From contig DLGF01000009.1 of assembly GCA_002482545.1 (NCBI GenBank), forward strand, positions 124,001 to 188,000: a stretch of DNA of 64,000 nucleotides, read 5' to 3'. The position numbers and the translations under genes were made by a program. This DNA comes from Sporomusaceae bacterium UBA7701. GTDB taxonomy: Bacteria > Bacillota > Negativicutes > Sporomusales > UBA7701. A model generated the notes under the pieces. That model did not search any database, was not told where the DNA came from, and saw only the letters and a list, made by a program, of their open reading frames with translations. Below are positions 16,046 to 26,738 of this stretch, piece after piece. The first letter of the stretch is position 1. Each line of letters begins with the position of its first letter.

Positions 16046-17859
16046 TGCAGCTTATATTTTTTCATTTTTTCGTAAAAAGCCGTTCGGCCAATCTGTAATA
16101 GTTCCATAGCCTGGGTCATATTGCCGCCGGTTAACCGGATGGCCTCCGCCAAGGCCAGCTTCTCCGCCTTCTCCACCACATTTTTCAGCGGCTGCGGCCT
16201 GTCGTATTCGCCGGGCAGAGAAGCAACCGCCGTCCGCATCTGCGCAGGCAATTCATTGACGGTGATGCTGCTGCCGTCGGTGATGGCTGCGGCTCTCTCC
16301 AGCACATTTTCGAGTTCTCTGACATTGCCCGGCCAATCATACAGAGTAAACACGCCATAGACCTCGGGGGTCAGATCCCTGATATTCTTCCCCAGCTTCT
16401 GGTTTAACCGCGAAAGGATGTGGATCGCCAACGCGTAGATATCGCCCTTGCGCTCGCGCAGAGGAGGAATCGTCAGTTCGATTACGTTCAGCCGGTAGTA
16501 AAGGTCCCTGCGAAACCGGCCCTGGCGCACTTCCTCGGCCAGATCACGGTTGGTCGCCGCAATCACTCTGACATCGACCGGCACGGCGGCCCCGGCCCCG
16601 ACCGGTTGTACGCAATGATCCTGCAATACGCCCAGCAGCTTTACCTGCAAAGCGATGTCCAGGTCCTCGATTTCATCGAGGAAAATCGTCCCGCCATCGG
16701 CAAGACGGAATTTTCCCGGCCGCCCGCTTTTGACCGCGCCGGTAAAAGCCCCCTCCTGGTAGCCGAACAATTCGCTTTCCATCAACATAGGCGGGATCGC
16801 GGCAGCGTTGACATAGATGAAGGGCTTGTCCCTCCTGGGACCGGCGTCGTGGATGCCCCGCGCGAACAACCCTTTTCCGGTCCCGCTCTCCCCGAGCAAA
16901 AGCACGGTGGAATTCGCCCGGGCGACCCGCTGGGCCAGCTTTACGGTTTCACGGATAGCGGTGCTTGTGCCCATTATGGCTGAAAACCCTTGCGCCGCCC
17001 CGCTGTCGATTACACAATTCTCCAGTTGCTTGATCTCGGTAATATCCCGGAAAAGCAGCACGGCCCCGCTTACCTTGCCCGTCAGGGCCGTCAGCGGAAA
17101 AAGCGAGCAGCGAACATAGATACCGTTGATCTGCGATTCGATTCCCACAACGCCATCGCATTTGCCGCTCAAAATTTCGTCGAGTTGCTGGAAGCCGACG
17201 CTCGGAGGATGAAAATCGGTAATTGGCCTTCCGGTCAGCATGGGTTCAGGCACGTCAGTCCCTTTTGCCGCGTACCGTTTCCCGTAAAGGATGTCCCGCA
17301 GGGCCTCCCCCCTGGCGGTATAGCCCGGGGCCTGATAAAACTTAATCCGTAAGGCGGCGGGCTCAGCAATGACCATATGGCCGGCACTGATCCGGTAGCG
17401 AAGAACATACTCGTTTTTGCCAACCGAAATACTCATGATCTTGGCAACCCGGTTTAAGCTTGCTTTCACAGGATATCCGCTCCAGTTGGAGCTGATCTCC
17501 AGTACCCTGTCCCCGCCGGTCCGCTCATTATGCTGCCATACGGCCGGGTCATTGCCGCCGTAAGTCCCGATGGCGACCAGGGCGTGTCCTTTTTGCAAGG
17601 CGGCGGGGTCAACGCCAATCAGCCGTAAATCCCCCGGAGCCAAATCGCCGTCGTCGCCGCCCAGTTCGGTATCCACCAAAGCGACCAGGTCACCCGGAGC
17701 GATTTGGCCGGCTGGATGCCCCGGCCCCAGCCGCGAGGCAGGATTAAAGATCTCCTTGGCTTTATTGTTATAAAGCGTAATGATTTTCTCCCGGTCAACG
17801 ACAATAACACCCTGATCGATGAGATCCATGACCTTCAGGATGGATTCCGCCAAGCGCAT
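16033..17859 (-). CDS. Sigma-54-dependent transcriptional activator with PAS domain
   Basis: Enhancer-binding protein, 608 residues, that opens sigma-54 promoters by ATP hydrolysis. Seen: N-terminal PAS-like domain (about residues 5-60, VMDLIDQGVIVVDREKIITLYN), a long middle sensory region ending in a second PAS core (LFRDITEIKQLE), Walker A GESGTGKG at 323-330, the sigma-54 contact loop GAFTGA at 370-375, Walker B GGTIFLDEIEDL, and a Fis-type HTH at about 575-605. ATG at 17859 with GGGAGG 5 bases before it is the convincing start; the frame extends far upstream but has no domain there. It precedes the dpp operon, faces the same way, and the intervening DNA holds a sigma-54 promoter and dyads, so it very likely controls dpp. 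The ligand sensed is unknown. Confidence 0.93.
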   Translation of the reverse strand: MRLAESILKVMDLIDQGVIVVDREKIITLYNNKAKEIFNPASRLGPGHPAGQIAPGDLVALVDTELGGDDGDLAPGDLRLIGVDPAALQKGHALVAIGTYGGNDPAVWQHNERTGGDRVLEISSNWSGYPVKASLNRVAKIMSISVGKNEYVLRYRISAGHMVIAEPAALRIKFYQAPGYTARGEALRDILYGKRYAAKGTDVPEPMLTGRPITDFHPPSVGFQQLDEILSGKCDGVVGIESQINGIYVRCSLFPLTALTGKVSGAVLLFRDITEIKQLENCVIDSGAAQGFSAIMGTSTAIRETVKLAQRVARANSTVLLLGESGTGKGLFARGIHDAGPRRDKPFIYVNAAAIPPMLMESELFGYQEGAFTGAVKSGRPGKFRLADGGTIFLDEIEDLDIALQVKLLGVLQDHCVQPVGAGAAVPVDVRVIAATNRDLAEEVRQGRFRRDLYYRLNVIELTIPPLRERKGDIYALAIHILSRLNQKLGKNIRDLTPEVYGVFTLYDWPGNVRELENVLERAAAITDGSSITVNELPAQMRTAVASLPGEYDRPQPLKNVVEKAEKLALAEAIRLTGGNMTQAMELLQIGRTAFYEKMKKYKLHIVR

Positions 17860-18052
17860 AATGGCCTCCCGCCCTTTTTTCACACATATTCCCAAAAATC
17901 GGACAAAATACCTGCTTATCTGCATGTATTCTTTCCGCGAATTTTTCCGCATGGCATCGGGGGATGCCGCCCCGGCCAACTGGGAACAATACGCTGGAGC
18001 CGTTTTGTTTCCCGGTTGGCCGGGCGGAAAATCAGGCTCGGGGAGGATTTCC

Positions 18053-18559
18053 ATGAACTCCGGCGTAATTGCCTTGGTTATCGCTGATACGCACCTGACG
18101 GCGCCGGACAGGATGCTGGAATTCCTGTCCCGGTGGCCGGACCCCTTCGATGTTGTCATCCATGCCGGAGATTTCTGCTCCTTGGCCATTGTCGAAATCT
18201 GGCAATCCCGCTTTCCTTTTTTCGGCGTCTGGGGAAACAATGATCCCCCGGAAATTCGCGGACTGCTCCCGGAGCGTTGTCTTGTGAATCTCGGAGGCTT
18301 TCGCCTGGGAGTCACCCACGGACACGGCGAAGGGAAAAAAGACACCCTGACGCGGGCTTACGAACAATTTCAAGCCGCAAAGCCGGATGCGATTGTTTTT
18401 GGCCACAGCCACCAGCCGGTAATATGTACAAAGCAAGGCATCCTGATGCTCAATCCCGGCTCGCTGTTTGCCAAACGCCGCGAGCGCCGGCCTTCCTGCC
18501 TGGTCCTGGACCTAAATTATCCTTCCATCAGGGCGGAGCTTGTCTTTGCGCCGGGCTAA
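18053..18559 (+). CDS. YfcE/MJ0936-family metallophosphodiesterase
   Basis: Calcineurin-like two-metal phosphodiesterase of about 168 residues, the usual YfcE size. Seen in order: ADTHL, HAGDFCS, GNND, VTHGHG and GHSHQPV, the five metal-binding motifs of the family, all with intact ligands. ATG at 18053 has GGGGAGG 6 bases upstream; the frame is open further upstream but into the divergent activator gene. Transcribed away from that activator. Physiological substrate is unknown in this family. Confidence 0.9.
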   Translation: MNSGVIALVIADTHLTAPDRMLEFLSRWPDPFDVVIHAGDFCSLAIVEIWQSRFPFFGVWGNNDPPEIRGLLPERCLVNLGGFRLGVTHGHGEGKKDTLTRAYEQFQAAKPDAIVFGHSHQPVICTKQGILMLNPGSLFAKRRERRPSCLVLDLNYPSIRAELVFAPG

Positions 18560-18604
18560 CCTCCTGGCGCCGCGGCTCCCGGACGGCCCCCCGGAAATGA
18601 AAGA

Positions 18605-18629
18605 GCGGAATTCCGGCACGGAATTCCGC
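18605..18629. terminator. Hairpin between convergent genes
   Basis: Perfect 10-bp stem GCGGAATTCC / GGAATTCCGC with a 5-base loop, between the convergent phosphodiesterase and membrane-protein genes. U tract is poor on both strands. Confidence 0.5.
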
Positions 18630-18659
18630 CTTGATGCGTAGGCTGAGTATTTTATTTGC

Positions 18660-19157
18660 TCACCGGATGCGCTGCTTTCCGCCGAAGTGGTCGCACCCCC
18701 AGCGGAAGAAGGCGATGAAGGCGCGGGAAAGCAGGAAGGTTATCGTCAAAGTATAGAAACTGGTGAACCAGGTCCAGTCCAGGTAGTGAATAAGGGCCGT
18801 GTACCGTTCCAGGATGTATTCGATAGCGGTAATGCCGGCGCTGAACAGTATGGCAAACAAAAGGATCGCCCCCAGGCCTCGCTTCCGCGTCACCTGGTTG
18901 TATAAGACGCAGAGTACGGGAAAAACCCACAGCTCAAACAGGATGGCCGTATCATAATAATGCGGCAGCAGCCGGACGGGATATTCGATTAACTTTAGTT
19001 CCACAACCGGACTCCCCCAGATAAAGTCCAGCAGTGATTTGAATAGCAGAATAACTACCCAGTCCCTGAAATGGCTCCAGTCGACCGCAAAGATCAGCAA
19101 GATCAGGGCAACGACCGCTGAGCTCAACATAATCCACTGATCAACAGTAAAGCTCAC
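18660..19157 (-). CDS. CBO0543-like multi-pass membrane protein
   Basis: Small integral membrane protein of 165 residues resembling the CBO0543 family known from spore-forming Firmicutes; function unknown. Seen: about five hydrophobic segments, with the aromatic stretch HYYDTAILFELWVFPVLCVLYNQ in the middle and LDWTWFTSFYTLTITFLLSR near the end. GTG at 19157 with GGGAGGGAG upstream is chosen because the frame further upstream lacks hydrophobic or conserved sequence. Stands alone between two hairpins. Family placement is from general pattern, not from a search. Confidence 0.65.
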   Translation of the reverse strand: MSFTVDQWIMLSSAVVALILLIFAVDWSHFRDWVVILLFKSLLDFIWGSPVVELKLIEYPVRLLPHYYDTAILFELWVFPVLCVLYNQVTRKRGLGAILLFAILFSAGITAIEYILERYTALIHYLDWTWFTSFYTLTITFLLSRAFIAFFRWGCDHFGGKQRIR

Positions 19158-19390
19158 CGCTCTCCCTCCCGGTCCCCGGCTCTCCAAATCCTCAGCAGTT
19201 GCATATATTCCCTCCGTGCCCGCGGCTCTTCCTTTGCGCTCCGGGCAATGCGCTCCAGTCTTGGCTTGGAATATCGAACGCAGTTTTGTTTTGTTATAGG
19301 ATGCCCCACCTCGTTTCCTGTTTATAAGTAAAAATGCAGCTGCAACCCGGCAGGAAAATTGTATATTTAAAATATCGAATGCATAATAAA

Positions 19391-19427
19391 ACATCCTCCG
19401 GCAGGAACTGGACCTGCCGGAGGATGT
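19391..19427 (-). terminator. Intrinsic terminator of nifJ
   Basis: Perfect 15-bp stem ACATCCTCCGGCAGG / CCTGCCGGAGGATGT, 7-base loop, followed on the minus strand by TTTTATTAT, 30 bp after the pyruvate:ferredoxin oxidoreductase stop. Confidence 0.9.
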
Positions 19428-19458
19428 CGGTTCTTAGAGTCTTATAAGGTTTTTGCCG

Positions 19459-23001
<3,543 letters not shown>

Positions 23002-23174
23002 AGATATCCCTTCTTTCGTCTTTTTTTGATGGCTATTTCACTTAAGCCCCGCCAAAAGCGCGTCTCGGAGACCTCGCGAAGCTTAAGAAAAAGTTAAATA
23101 ACACCTCCATAAACCGAGGCGTATTATTATTACTTCTCCTTAAGTTGTCATCATCCTTTCGCATTCGCAAAAAA

Positions 23175-23196
23175 TTGTATACAAGATTCATGAATC
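23175..23196. promoter_or_regulatory. Paired palindromes upstream of nifJ
   Basis: TTGTATACAA (23175-23184, perfect 10-bp palindrome) is immediately followed by GATTCATGAATC (23185-23196, perfect 12-bp palindrome). They lie about 175-195 bp before the nifJ start and may be regulator binding sites; the regulator is not identifiable. Confidence 0.4.
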
Positions 23197-23368
23197 CCGA
23201 AAGAAATTGCCACCAAATACCACTTTTCCCTTGGCCTTCCATACCTGTAAATACGGGCCCGAGACCGTCAAATCCCGGGTGGACGGCAGCTTGAGCGGAC
23301 GCCTTCATACCAAAAACCAATGGCCTGTGATCGGAATAAATAATACAATTCAGCGAATAAAACAATAG

Positions 23369-23388
23369 AACCTCCCGCAAGGGAGGTT
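23369..23388 (-). terminator. Hairpin after cupin remnant
   Basis: Stem AACCTCCC / GGGAGGTT, 4-base loop, followed on the minus strand by a U-rich stretch (CTATTGTTTTATTC). Confidence 0.6.
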
Positions 23389-23403
23389 TCCTTCGTTCTC
23401 CGG

Positions 23404-23616
23404 TCAAACCAAAAAGTCCTCCCGGGGAGGCGTGAAGGCGTCAATAATGACGGAATCGTCTTCCAGGGACACTACGCCGTGCAGGATATTTTTCGCCGCA
23501 TAGTAGCTGTCGCCTTGTTTGAGAATTCTTTTGTCGCTGCCCGCCAGCACCTCGAAACTGCCTTTGTGAAACGGGTTGCCGCTGCGTTTCCCGGCCGGTT
23601 CTGCGAGAACCTCTAA
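23404..23616 (-). pseudogene. C-terminal remnant of a cupin-domain protein
   Basis: A 70-codon open frame without a start codon whose translation reads as the last strands of a cupin: FEVLAGSDKRILKQGDSYYA, then NILHGVVSLEDDSVIIDAF and the ending TPPREDFLV, the usual close of single-domain cupins. The frame is closed upstream by TGA at 23619-23617 and no N-terminal half is found before the divergent DUF1259 gene. I read it as a decayed gene. Confidence 0.65.
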
Positions 23617-23738
23617 TCATAATATTACATAACATATAAGGAGACGTATCAGGAAAGCGGGTCGTATCCAGACTTGGCATCGTGTCCTGCGGACATTCTC
23701 CCGTGCACATTGTGCCGGAGGCGGAAGGAGGTGAAATA

Positions 23739-24161
23739 ATGGCAAATAATAATACCTGCCGGGATTTTGCCCGGATCTTGGGCGGTACCGTCTTGACTTC
23801 GAGCAGTACTGCCTGTGTTGTGATGAGGATGCGGGATATAAGCGCAACCATTCTGGGCCGAGCGACCGGATCGCCGCTCGCGCTGGCCGCGATGTTCTCC
23901 TATGAAGCCCCGGACAGTCAAGGACGCACGCTCAATCTGGGTGAAACCGTAATTCTGGCCCGGGAAATCAACCCGTTCATCGATGTTCTGCGGGACAACG
24001 GCATAACCATCACAGCTCTCCATAATCACTGGCTTTTCGACCGGCCGCGCTTGATGTATATCCACTTTGAATCGGTCGAAGCTCCGCTGAGCTTTGCCCA
24101 GAAGGTGTCGGACGCCTTTGCCGTCTTTGCCGAAAGGGTAGATGACGATAGCCTGGAATAA
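23739..24161 (+). CDS. DUF1259 domain-containing protein
   Basis: 140 residues matching DUF1259 (LpqO/LppY-like), function unknown. Seen: CRDFARILGGTV at the start, LGETVILAREINPFIDVLRDNGITITALHNHWL in the middle with the conserved LHNHW and ENPFI-type blocks, and HFESVEAPLSFAQKV near the end. No signal peptide or membrane segment. ATG at 23739 has AAGGAGGTGA 5 bases upstream, which rules out the in-frame ATG at 23682. Monocistronic, divergent from the cupin remnant and convergent with the papain-like peptidase. Confidence 0.88.
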   Translation: MANNNTCRDFARILGGTVLTSSSTACVVMRMRDISATILGRATGSPLALAAMFSYEAPDSQGRTLNLGETVILAREINPFIDVLRDNGITITALHNHWLFDRPRLMYIHFESVEAPLSFAQKVSDAFAVFAERVDDDSLE

Positions 24162-24173
24162 CGATAACGATGC

Positions 24174-24205
24174 AAGAGGGAAGACCGGAGGCGATCTTCC
24201 CTCTT
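24174..24205. terminator. Hairpin between convergent genes
   Basis: Perfect 11-bp stem AAGAGGGAAGA / TCTTCCCTCTT, 10-base loop, between the DUF1259 and peptidase genes. Little U tract. Confidence 0.6.
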
Positions 24206-24246
24206 AATCCGTCGCCTGCCGGCGCCGCTCCATAAGCCTTGCCGTC

Positions 24247-25158
24247 CTACAAGCCGAACAGTCCCGTATCCACCCATTTCATACTGACAATCGACCAGAA
24301 ATCGGTCGCAATCCCGTTCAGCGCATAGTCGTAGGGCAGCCAGCCGTAGCCCTGGTCGCCCCAGCCGGCGCCCCAGGAATTGCGGATAAGCAGCGCTCCG
24401 GTGGTTGCCACGTTGTAAGCCGTATTTTTAATGCGGATGCCGTCGTCATAGCCGGCCGCCACCACGGCGTGCCCCCACTCGGCCTTCTCGTCGGGGCCGG
24501 GATAAGGAATCCCGCCGGGGACATCTCCCTGCTCGAAGGACGGAAAGCCATAAAACCCGAACATAGTGGGAATGCCGGCAGCCAGATATTTTTTAATGCT
24601 CCCCAGCGTTTCCTGCTTTGCCGTTGTCGCCCCGGGCCCGTCATGGCAAAAATACTGAACCGTTTCATAATTATCGGCCAGAGAGTACACAAAAGCCGGA
24701 GGCTCCTGATCAAAATCCGGGCTGCGATCGGTATAGGGCCAGTACTTTTCCGGCGGAGCGCCGCACAGCACAAGGGCGGCCATCGTGTCCCGCAGATAAG
24801 CGCCGGTGTCGCCGGTGACCTTCATAAGGCCGCGGGTCGTTTTATAAATGAATAGCCGGGATACATCCACGTAGTTGTTAAAGGCCTTGCGTTCGAAATA
24901 TTCCACTATGCCGGCCGCGGCATTGGCCGTGCAAGCGCCCAGGTTTCCCTGATTCTCCACCGGAGAGCACCAGGAGCGCAAGTCGGTTTTGTCCGGCAGC
25001 CTGGCTTCTTCCTTGCCGATTCCCAGTTGGCTGACAACTGCGGCGATCTTGGGATGCTGATCGGTATAATCGCGCAGGTCAGGCAAAGGCGGCAGCCAGC
25101 CGGTCCCCATCACTTCCCCGGTGGCGGCGATCACTACCTTGCGGTTGGTATCATCCAT
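24247..25158 (-). CDS. Papain-like cysteine peptidase (family C1)
   Basis: 303-residue peptidase without a signal peptide, so apparently cytosolic or exported by another route. Seen: oxyanion Gln and catalytic Cys in ENQGNLGACTA (Q70, C76), catalytic His in EWGHAVVAAGY (H230) and Asn in RNSWGAGWGDQGYGWLPY (N260); the full papain triad is intact. A propeptide-like N-terminal 55 residues precedes the core (LPPLPDLRDYTDQHPKI). ATG at 25158 follows GGGGGG. Located downstream of the small membrane-protein operon but separated from it by a strong hairpin. Substrate unknown. Confidence 0.9.
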   Translation of the reverse strand: MDDTNRKVVIAATGEVMGTGWLPPLPDLRDYTDQHPKIAAVVSQLGIGKEEARLPDKTDLRSWCSPVENQGNLGACTANAAAGIVEYFERKAFNNYVDVSRLFIYKTTRGLMKVTGDTGAYLRDTMAALVLCGAPPEKYWPYTDRSPDFDQEPPAFVYSLADNYETVQYFCHDGPGATTAKQETLGSIKKYLAAGIPTMFGFYGFPSFEQGDVPGGIPYPGPDEKAEWGHAVVAAGYDDGIRIKNTAYNVATTGALLIRNSWGAGWGDQGYGWLPYDYALNGIATDFWSIVSMKWVDTGLFGL

Positions 25159-25288
25159 GGCTTTCCCCCCTGACTTTCTGTCGCTTGCTCGAAGTATCCG
25201 GTTTTTTCGGAAAAATTTATAGCCATTTTAGAAACTTCTCCGCGCCGCCGCCAATTCCTTCCATATATTGGAACATATGATAAATAGG

Positions 25289-25316
25289 AAAACAGCCGCA
25301 GAATTGCGGCTGTTTT
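25289..25316 (-). terminator. Intrinsic terminator after small-protein operon
   Basis: Perfect 12-bp stem AAAACAGCCGCA / TGCGGCTGTTTT with a 4-base loop and U-rich flank on the minus strand. A second hairpin, GGCCTGGCT / AGCCAGGCC at 25324-25355, sits between it and the stop codon of the 68-residue gene, making a tandem terminator. Confidence 0.85.
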
Positions 25317-25359
25317 CGGTTTCGGCCTGGCTCCGAATCTTCGGTCAGCCAGGCCCTTT

Positions 25360-25566
25360 TTATAAAATTTCATTCGAGGTGATCTGCACGGAGTAATCGC
25401 CCTTTGCCGTACGCTTGATCACAGCCTTTTTCCCTGCGCCGTCGTCTGCGGTGATCGCCTGCAGGTTGTGTTCCAGCAGGAAGTTCAAGACATCTTGTTT
25501 CACGAACGCTTCCCAACTCGTCTTCCGGACCTCATCTTCGTTCTCTACGGTGATATCTGTCGCCAT
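25360..25566 (-). CDS. Small hypothetical protein (68 residues)
   Basis: Not recognised. Sequence begins MATDITVENEDEVRKTSWEAFVKQ; acidic N-terminal half, then AVIKRTAKGDYSVQITSNEIL, predicted soluble with a small alpha/beta character and no Cys or signal. ATG at 25566 is preceded by GGGAGGG 7 bases upstream. It is the third gene after the sigma-54 promoter at 26574-26591, 146 bp after the first membrane protein gene and followed by a double hairpin, so it probably belongs with the two membrane proteins. No function can be given. Confidence 0.7.
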   Translation of the reverse strand: MATDITVENEDEVRKTSWEAFVKQDVLNFLLEHNLQAITADDGAGKKAVIKRTAKGDYSVQITSNEIL

Positions 25567-25712
25567 CCAACGTCCCTCCCTTCGTTGATCGGTGCGCTAT
25601 GCGCGTACTACCTATTCGCCGCAGGGCCGGGAAAACCTGCCTGAATCCGAAGTTCTTTCGCTTTCGCGGATTCGGCCGGCCCGTCCGCCGGAGGGGATTT
25701 TCACCTGAGCGA

Positions 25713-26054
25713 TTACTTGCCGAGGAAGCAGGATAAAATGAATCCGCCCAGCGTACCGCCGACAATCGCCGAGATCGCGGTCGGCAGCGCTCTGGCCAAA
25801 TTGGCGCCGCTGTATATTCCGCCGATTAAAAGCCCGATGCCGACCGCATAGGCCATATCAATCCAGGCCCGCCCGCTCTGATGGATCAGCCCGACGCCAT
25901 GATTGAGGGTCCAGGCGGTACCCACAATAAAAGCCGCCGCCAGCCACCCGCCGATCGGGCCAAATTTTTCGACCAGCGGCCCCCAGCAAAATGCCACCAA
26001 AAACGCGAAAATAAAACCGCCGGCGAAAGTTGCAATCGCAAAATTCACAGCCAT
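25713..26054 (-). CDS. Small membrane protein, Lin0368-like (putative transporter subunit)
   Basis: 113 residues, three to four hydrophobic segments. Core pattern GPIGGWLAAAFIVGTAWTLNHGVGLI, then DMAYAVGIGLLIGG and AIVGGTLGGFILSCFLGK. The neighbouring upstream gene encodes a protein of the same pattern (GIAGGWFAGFIIIGTAWFFNHCLGVI), so the two are paralogous halves of one membrane complex. This pattern recalls the Lin0368-type family proposed as glycerol transporter subunits; that name is from memory and unconfirmed. ATG at 26054 follows AGGGGGTGA. Gap to the upstream paralogue is 41 bp. Confidence 0.7.
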   Translation of the reverse strand: MAVNFAIATFAGGFIFAFLVAFCWGPLVEKFGPIGGWLAAAFIVGTAWTLNHGVGLIHQSGRAWIDMAYAVGIGLLIGGIYSGANLARALPTAISAIVGGTLGGFILSCFLGK

Positions 26055-26095
26055 AGGCTCACCCCCTATTATTCACTGCTTTTTCCGGTCCGCCG

Positions 26096-26500
26096 TCAAG
26101 CGCTGCGGCTTGTCGCCTCGCTTTGCGCTTTTGCAGCGGCGCTCCGGGCCTTCGCCAGATCTTGCTGGAACATGGCCGCGCAAACCGCGCCGGCTATACC
26201 GCCCAGGCCGACGAACAGCAAAGTCGGCAGCGACTCGATCAGCGGGGAGATGGATCCGGCCATAAACACGTCGCGCATGGAGCCGGCGATGCCGATCCCC
26301 AGCGCCTGATCCACCGGCGCCGCTCCGGCCTGGTTATCGATGACCCCCAGACAATGATTGAAGAACCACGCGGTGCCGATGATGATGAAGCCCGCAAACC
26401 AGCCGCCGGCAATCCCGTACTTTGCGGCAAAGGCGCCCCACACGCTCATGACAAAGATGCCCGCAATCGCCGAGCCTACAATTGTTCTGAAATTTCCCAC
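26096..26500 (-). CDS. Small membrane protein, Lin0368-like paralogue
   Basis: 134 residues; about four hydrophobic segments followed by a charged C-terminal tail (FQQDLAKARSAAAKAQSEA). Shares with the next gene the GGW-(A/F)-AAF/GFII-IVGTAW-NH-GV/LGVI core. GTG at 26500 with AGGAGGTGA 5 bases upstream is preferred; an upstream ATG at 26527 overlaps that ribosome site. First gene after the sigma-54 promoter, with predicted start of transcription about 64 bp upstream, so expression should need the activator encoded just before it. Likely forms a hetero-oligomer with the downstream paralogue; cargo unknown. Confidence 0.72.
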   Translation of the reverse strand: MGNFRTIVGSAIAGIFVMSVWGAFAAKYGIAGGWFAGFIIIGTAWFFNHCLGVIDNQAGAAPVDQALGIGIAGSMRDVFMAGSISPLIESLPTLLFVGLGGIAGAVCAAMFQQDLAKARSAAAKAQSEATSRSA

Positions 26501-26573
26501 TCCTTTCACCTCCTTGTTCAGCATTAGCCAGCGCAGGGTTCGCTCATCCCTCTCTCCTGCGTACCAATCAGGA

Positions 26574-26591
26574 ATGCAAGCGCCATGCCAG
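26574..26591 (-). promoter_or_regulatory. Sigma-54 (-24/-12) promoter of the small membrane-protein operon
   Basis: Minus strand CTGGCATGGCGCTTGCAT: GG and GC exactly 10 bp apart, with the same CTGGCAT/TTGGCAT and CTTGCA elements as the promoter at 15867-15884. Lies between a sigma-54 activator gene and the operon it faces. Confidence 0.85.
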
Positions 26592-26623
26592 CGAAAACCG
26601 GCGGCGGCGGAAAACGGGAAACC

Positions 26624-26652
26624 CAAGCGGACCAGGGCTTCCGGTCCGCTTG
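26624..26652. promoter_or_regulatory. Candidate enhancer dyad for second sigma-54 activator
   Basis: Perfect inverted repeat with 10-bp arms CAAGCGGACC / GGTCCGCTTG and 9-bp spacer, centred about 74 bp upstream of the predicted sigma-54 start site. Different in sequence from the dpp dyads, as expected for a different activator. Confidence 0.6.
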
Positions 26653-26687
26653 AGTCCGACGATCGCAGCACCCCCTTTAAAAGAAAC

Positions 26688-26722
26688 CGGGAATTTTTTC
26701 TCACGGCGAGAAAAAATTCCCG
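26688..26722 (-). terminator. Hairpin after second sigma-54 activator gene
   Basis: Perfect 15-bp stem CGGGAATTTTTTCTC / GAGAAAAAATTCCCG, 5-base loop, 16 bp after the activator stop codon, with a U-rich flank. It insulates the activator from the operon promoter downstream. Confidence 0.75.
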
Positions 26723-26738
26723 AAACTTAGGCGCCCCG

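Larger units (their letters stand above)
23002..23403 (-). other. Leader and promoter region of nifJ, no gene seen
   Basis: About 400 bp without a credible gene; open frames here lack starts with ribosome sites and have no recognisable content. It holds two adjacent palindromes (23175-23196) and, at its far end, the hairpin of the cupin remnant. A GGAG-preceded short frame may exist in the leader but I cannot support one. Confidence 0.5.

Noticed and set aside
23042..23407. A 121-codon minus-strand open frame in the nifJ leader
   Set aside because: No ribosome site, no hydrophobic or conserved pattern, and it overlaps palindromes and a hairpin.
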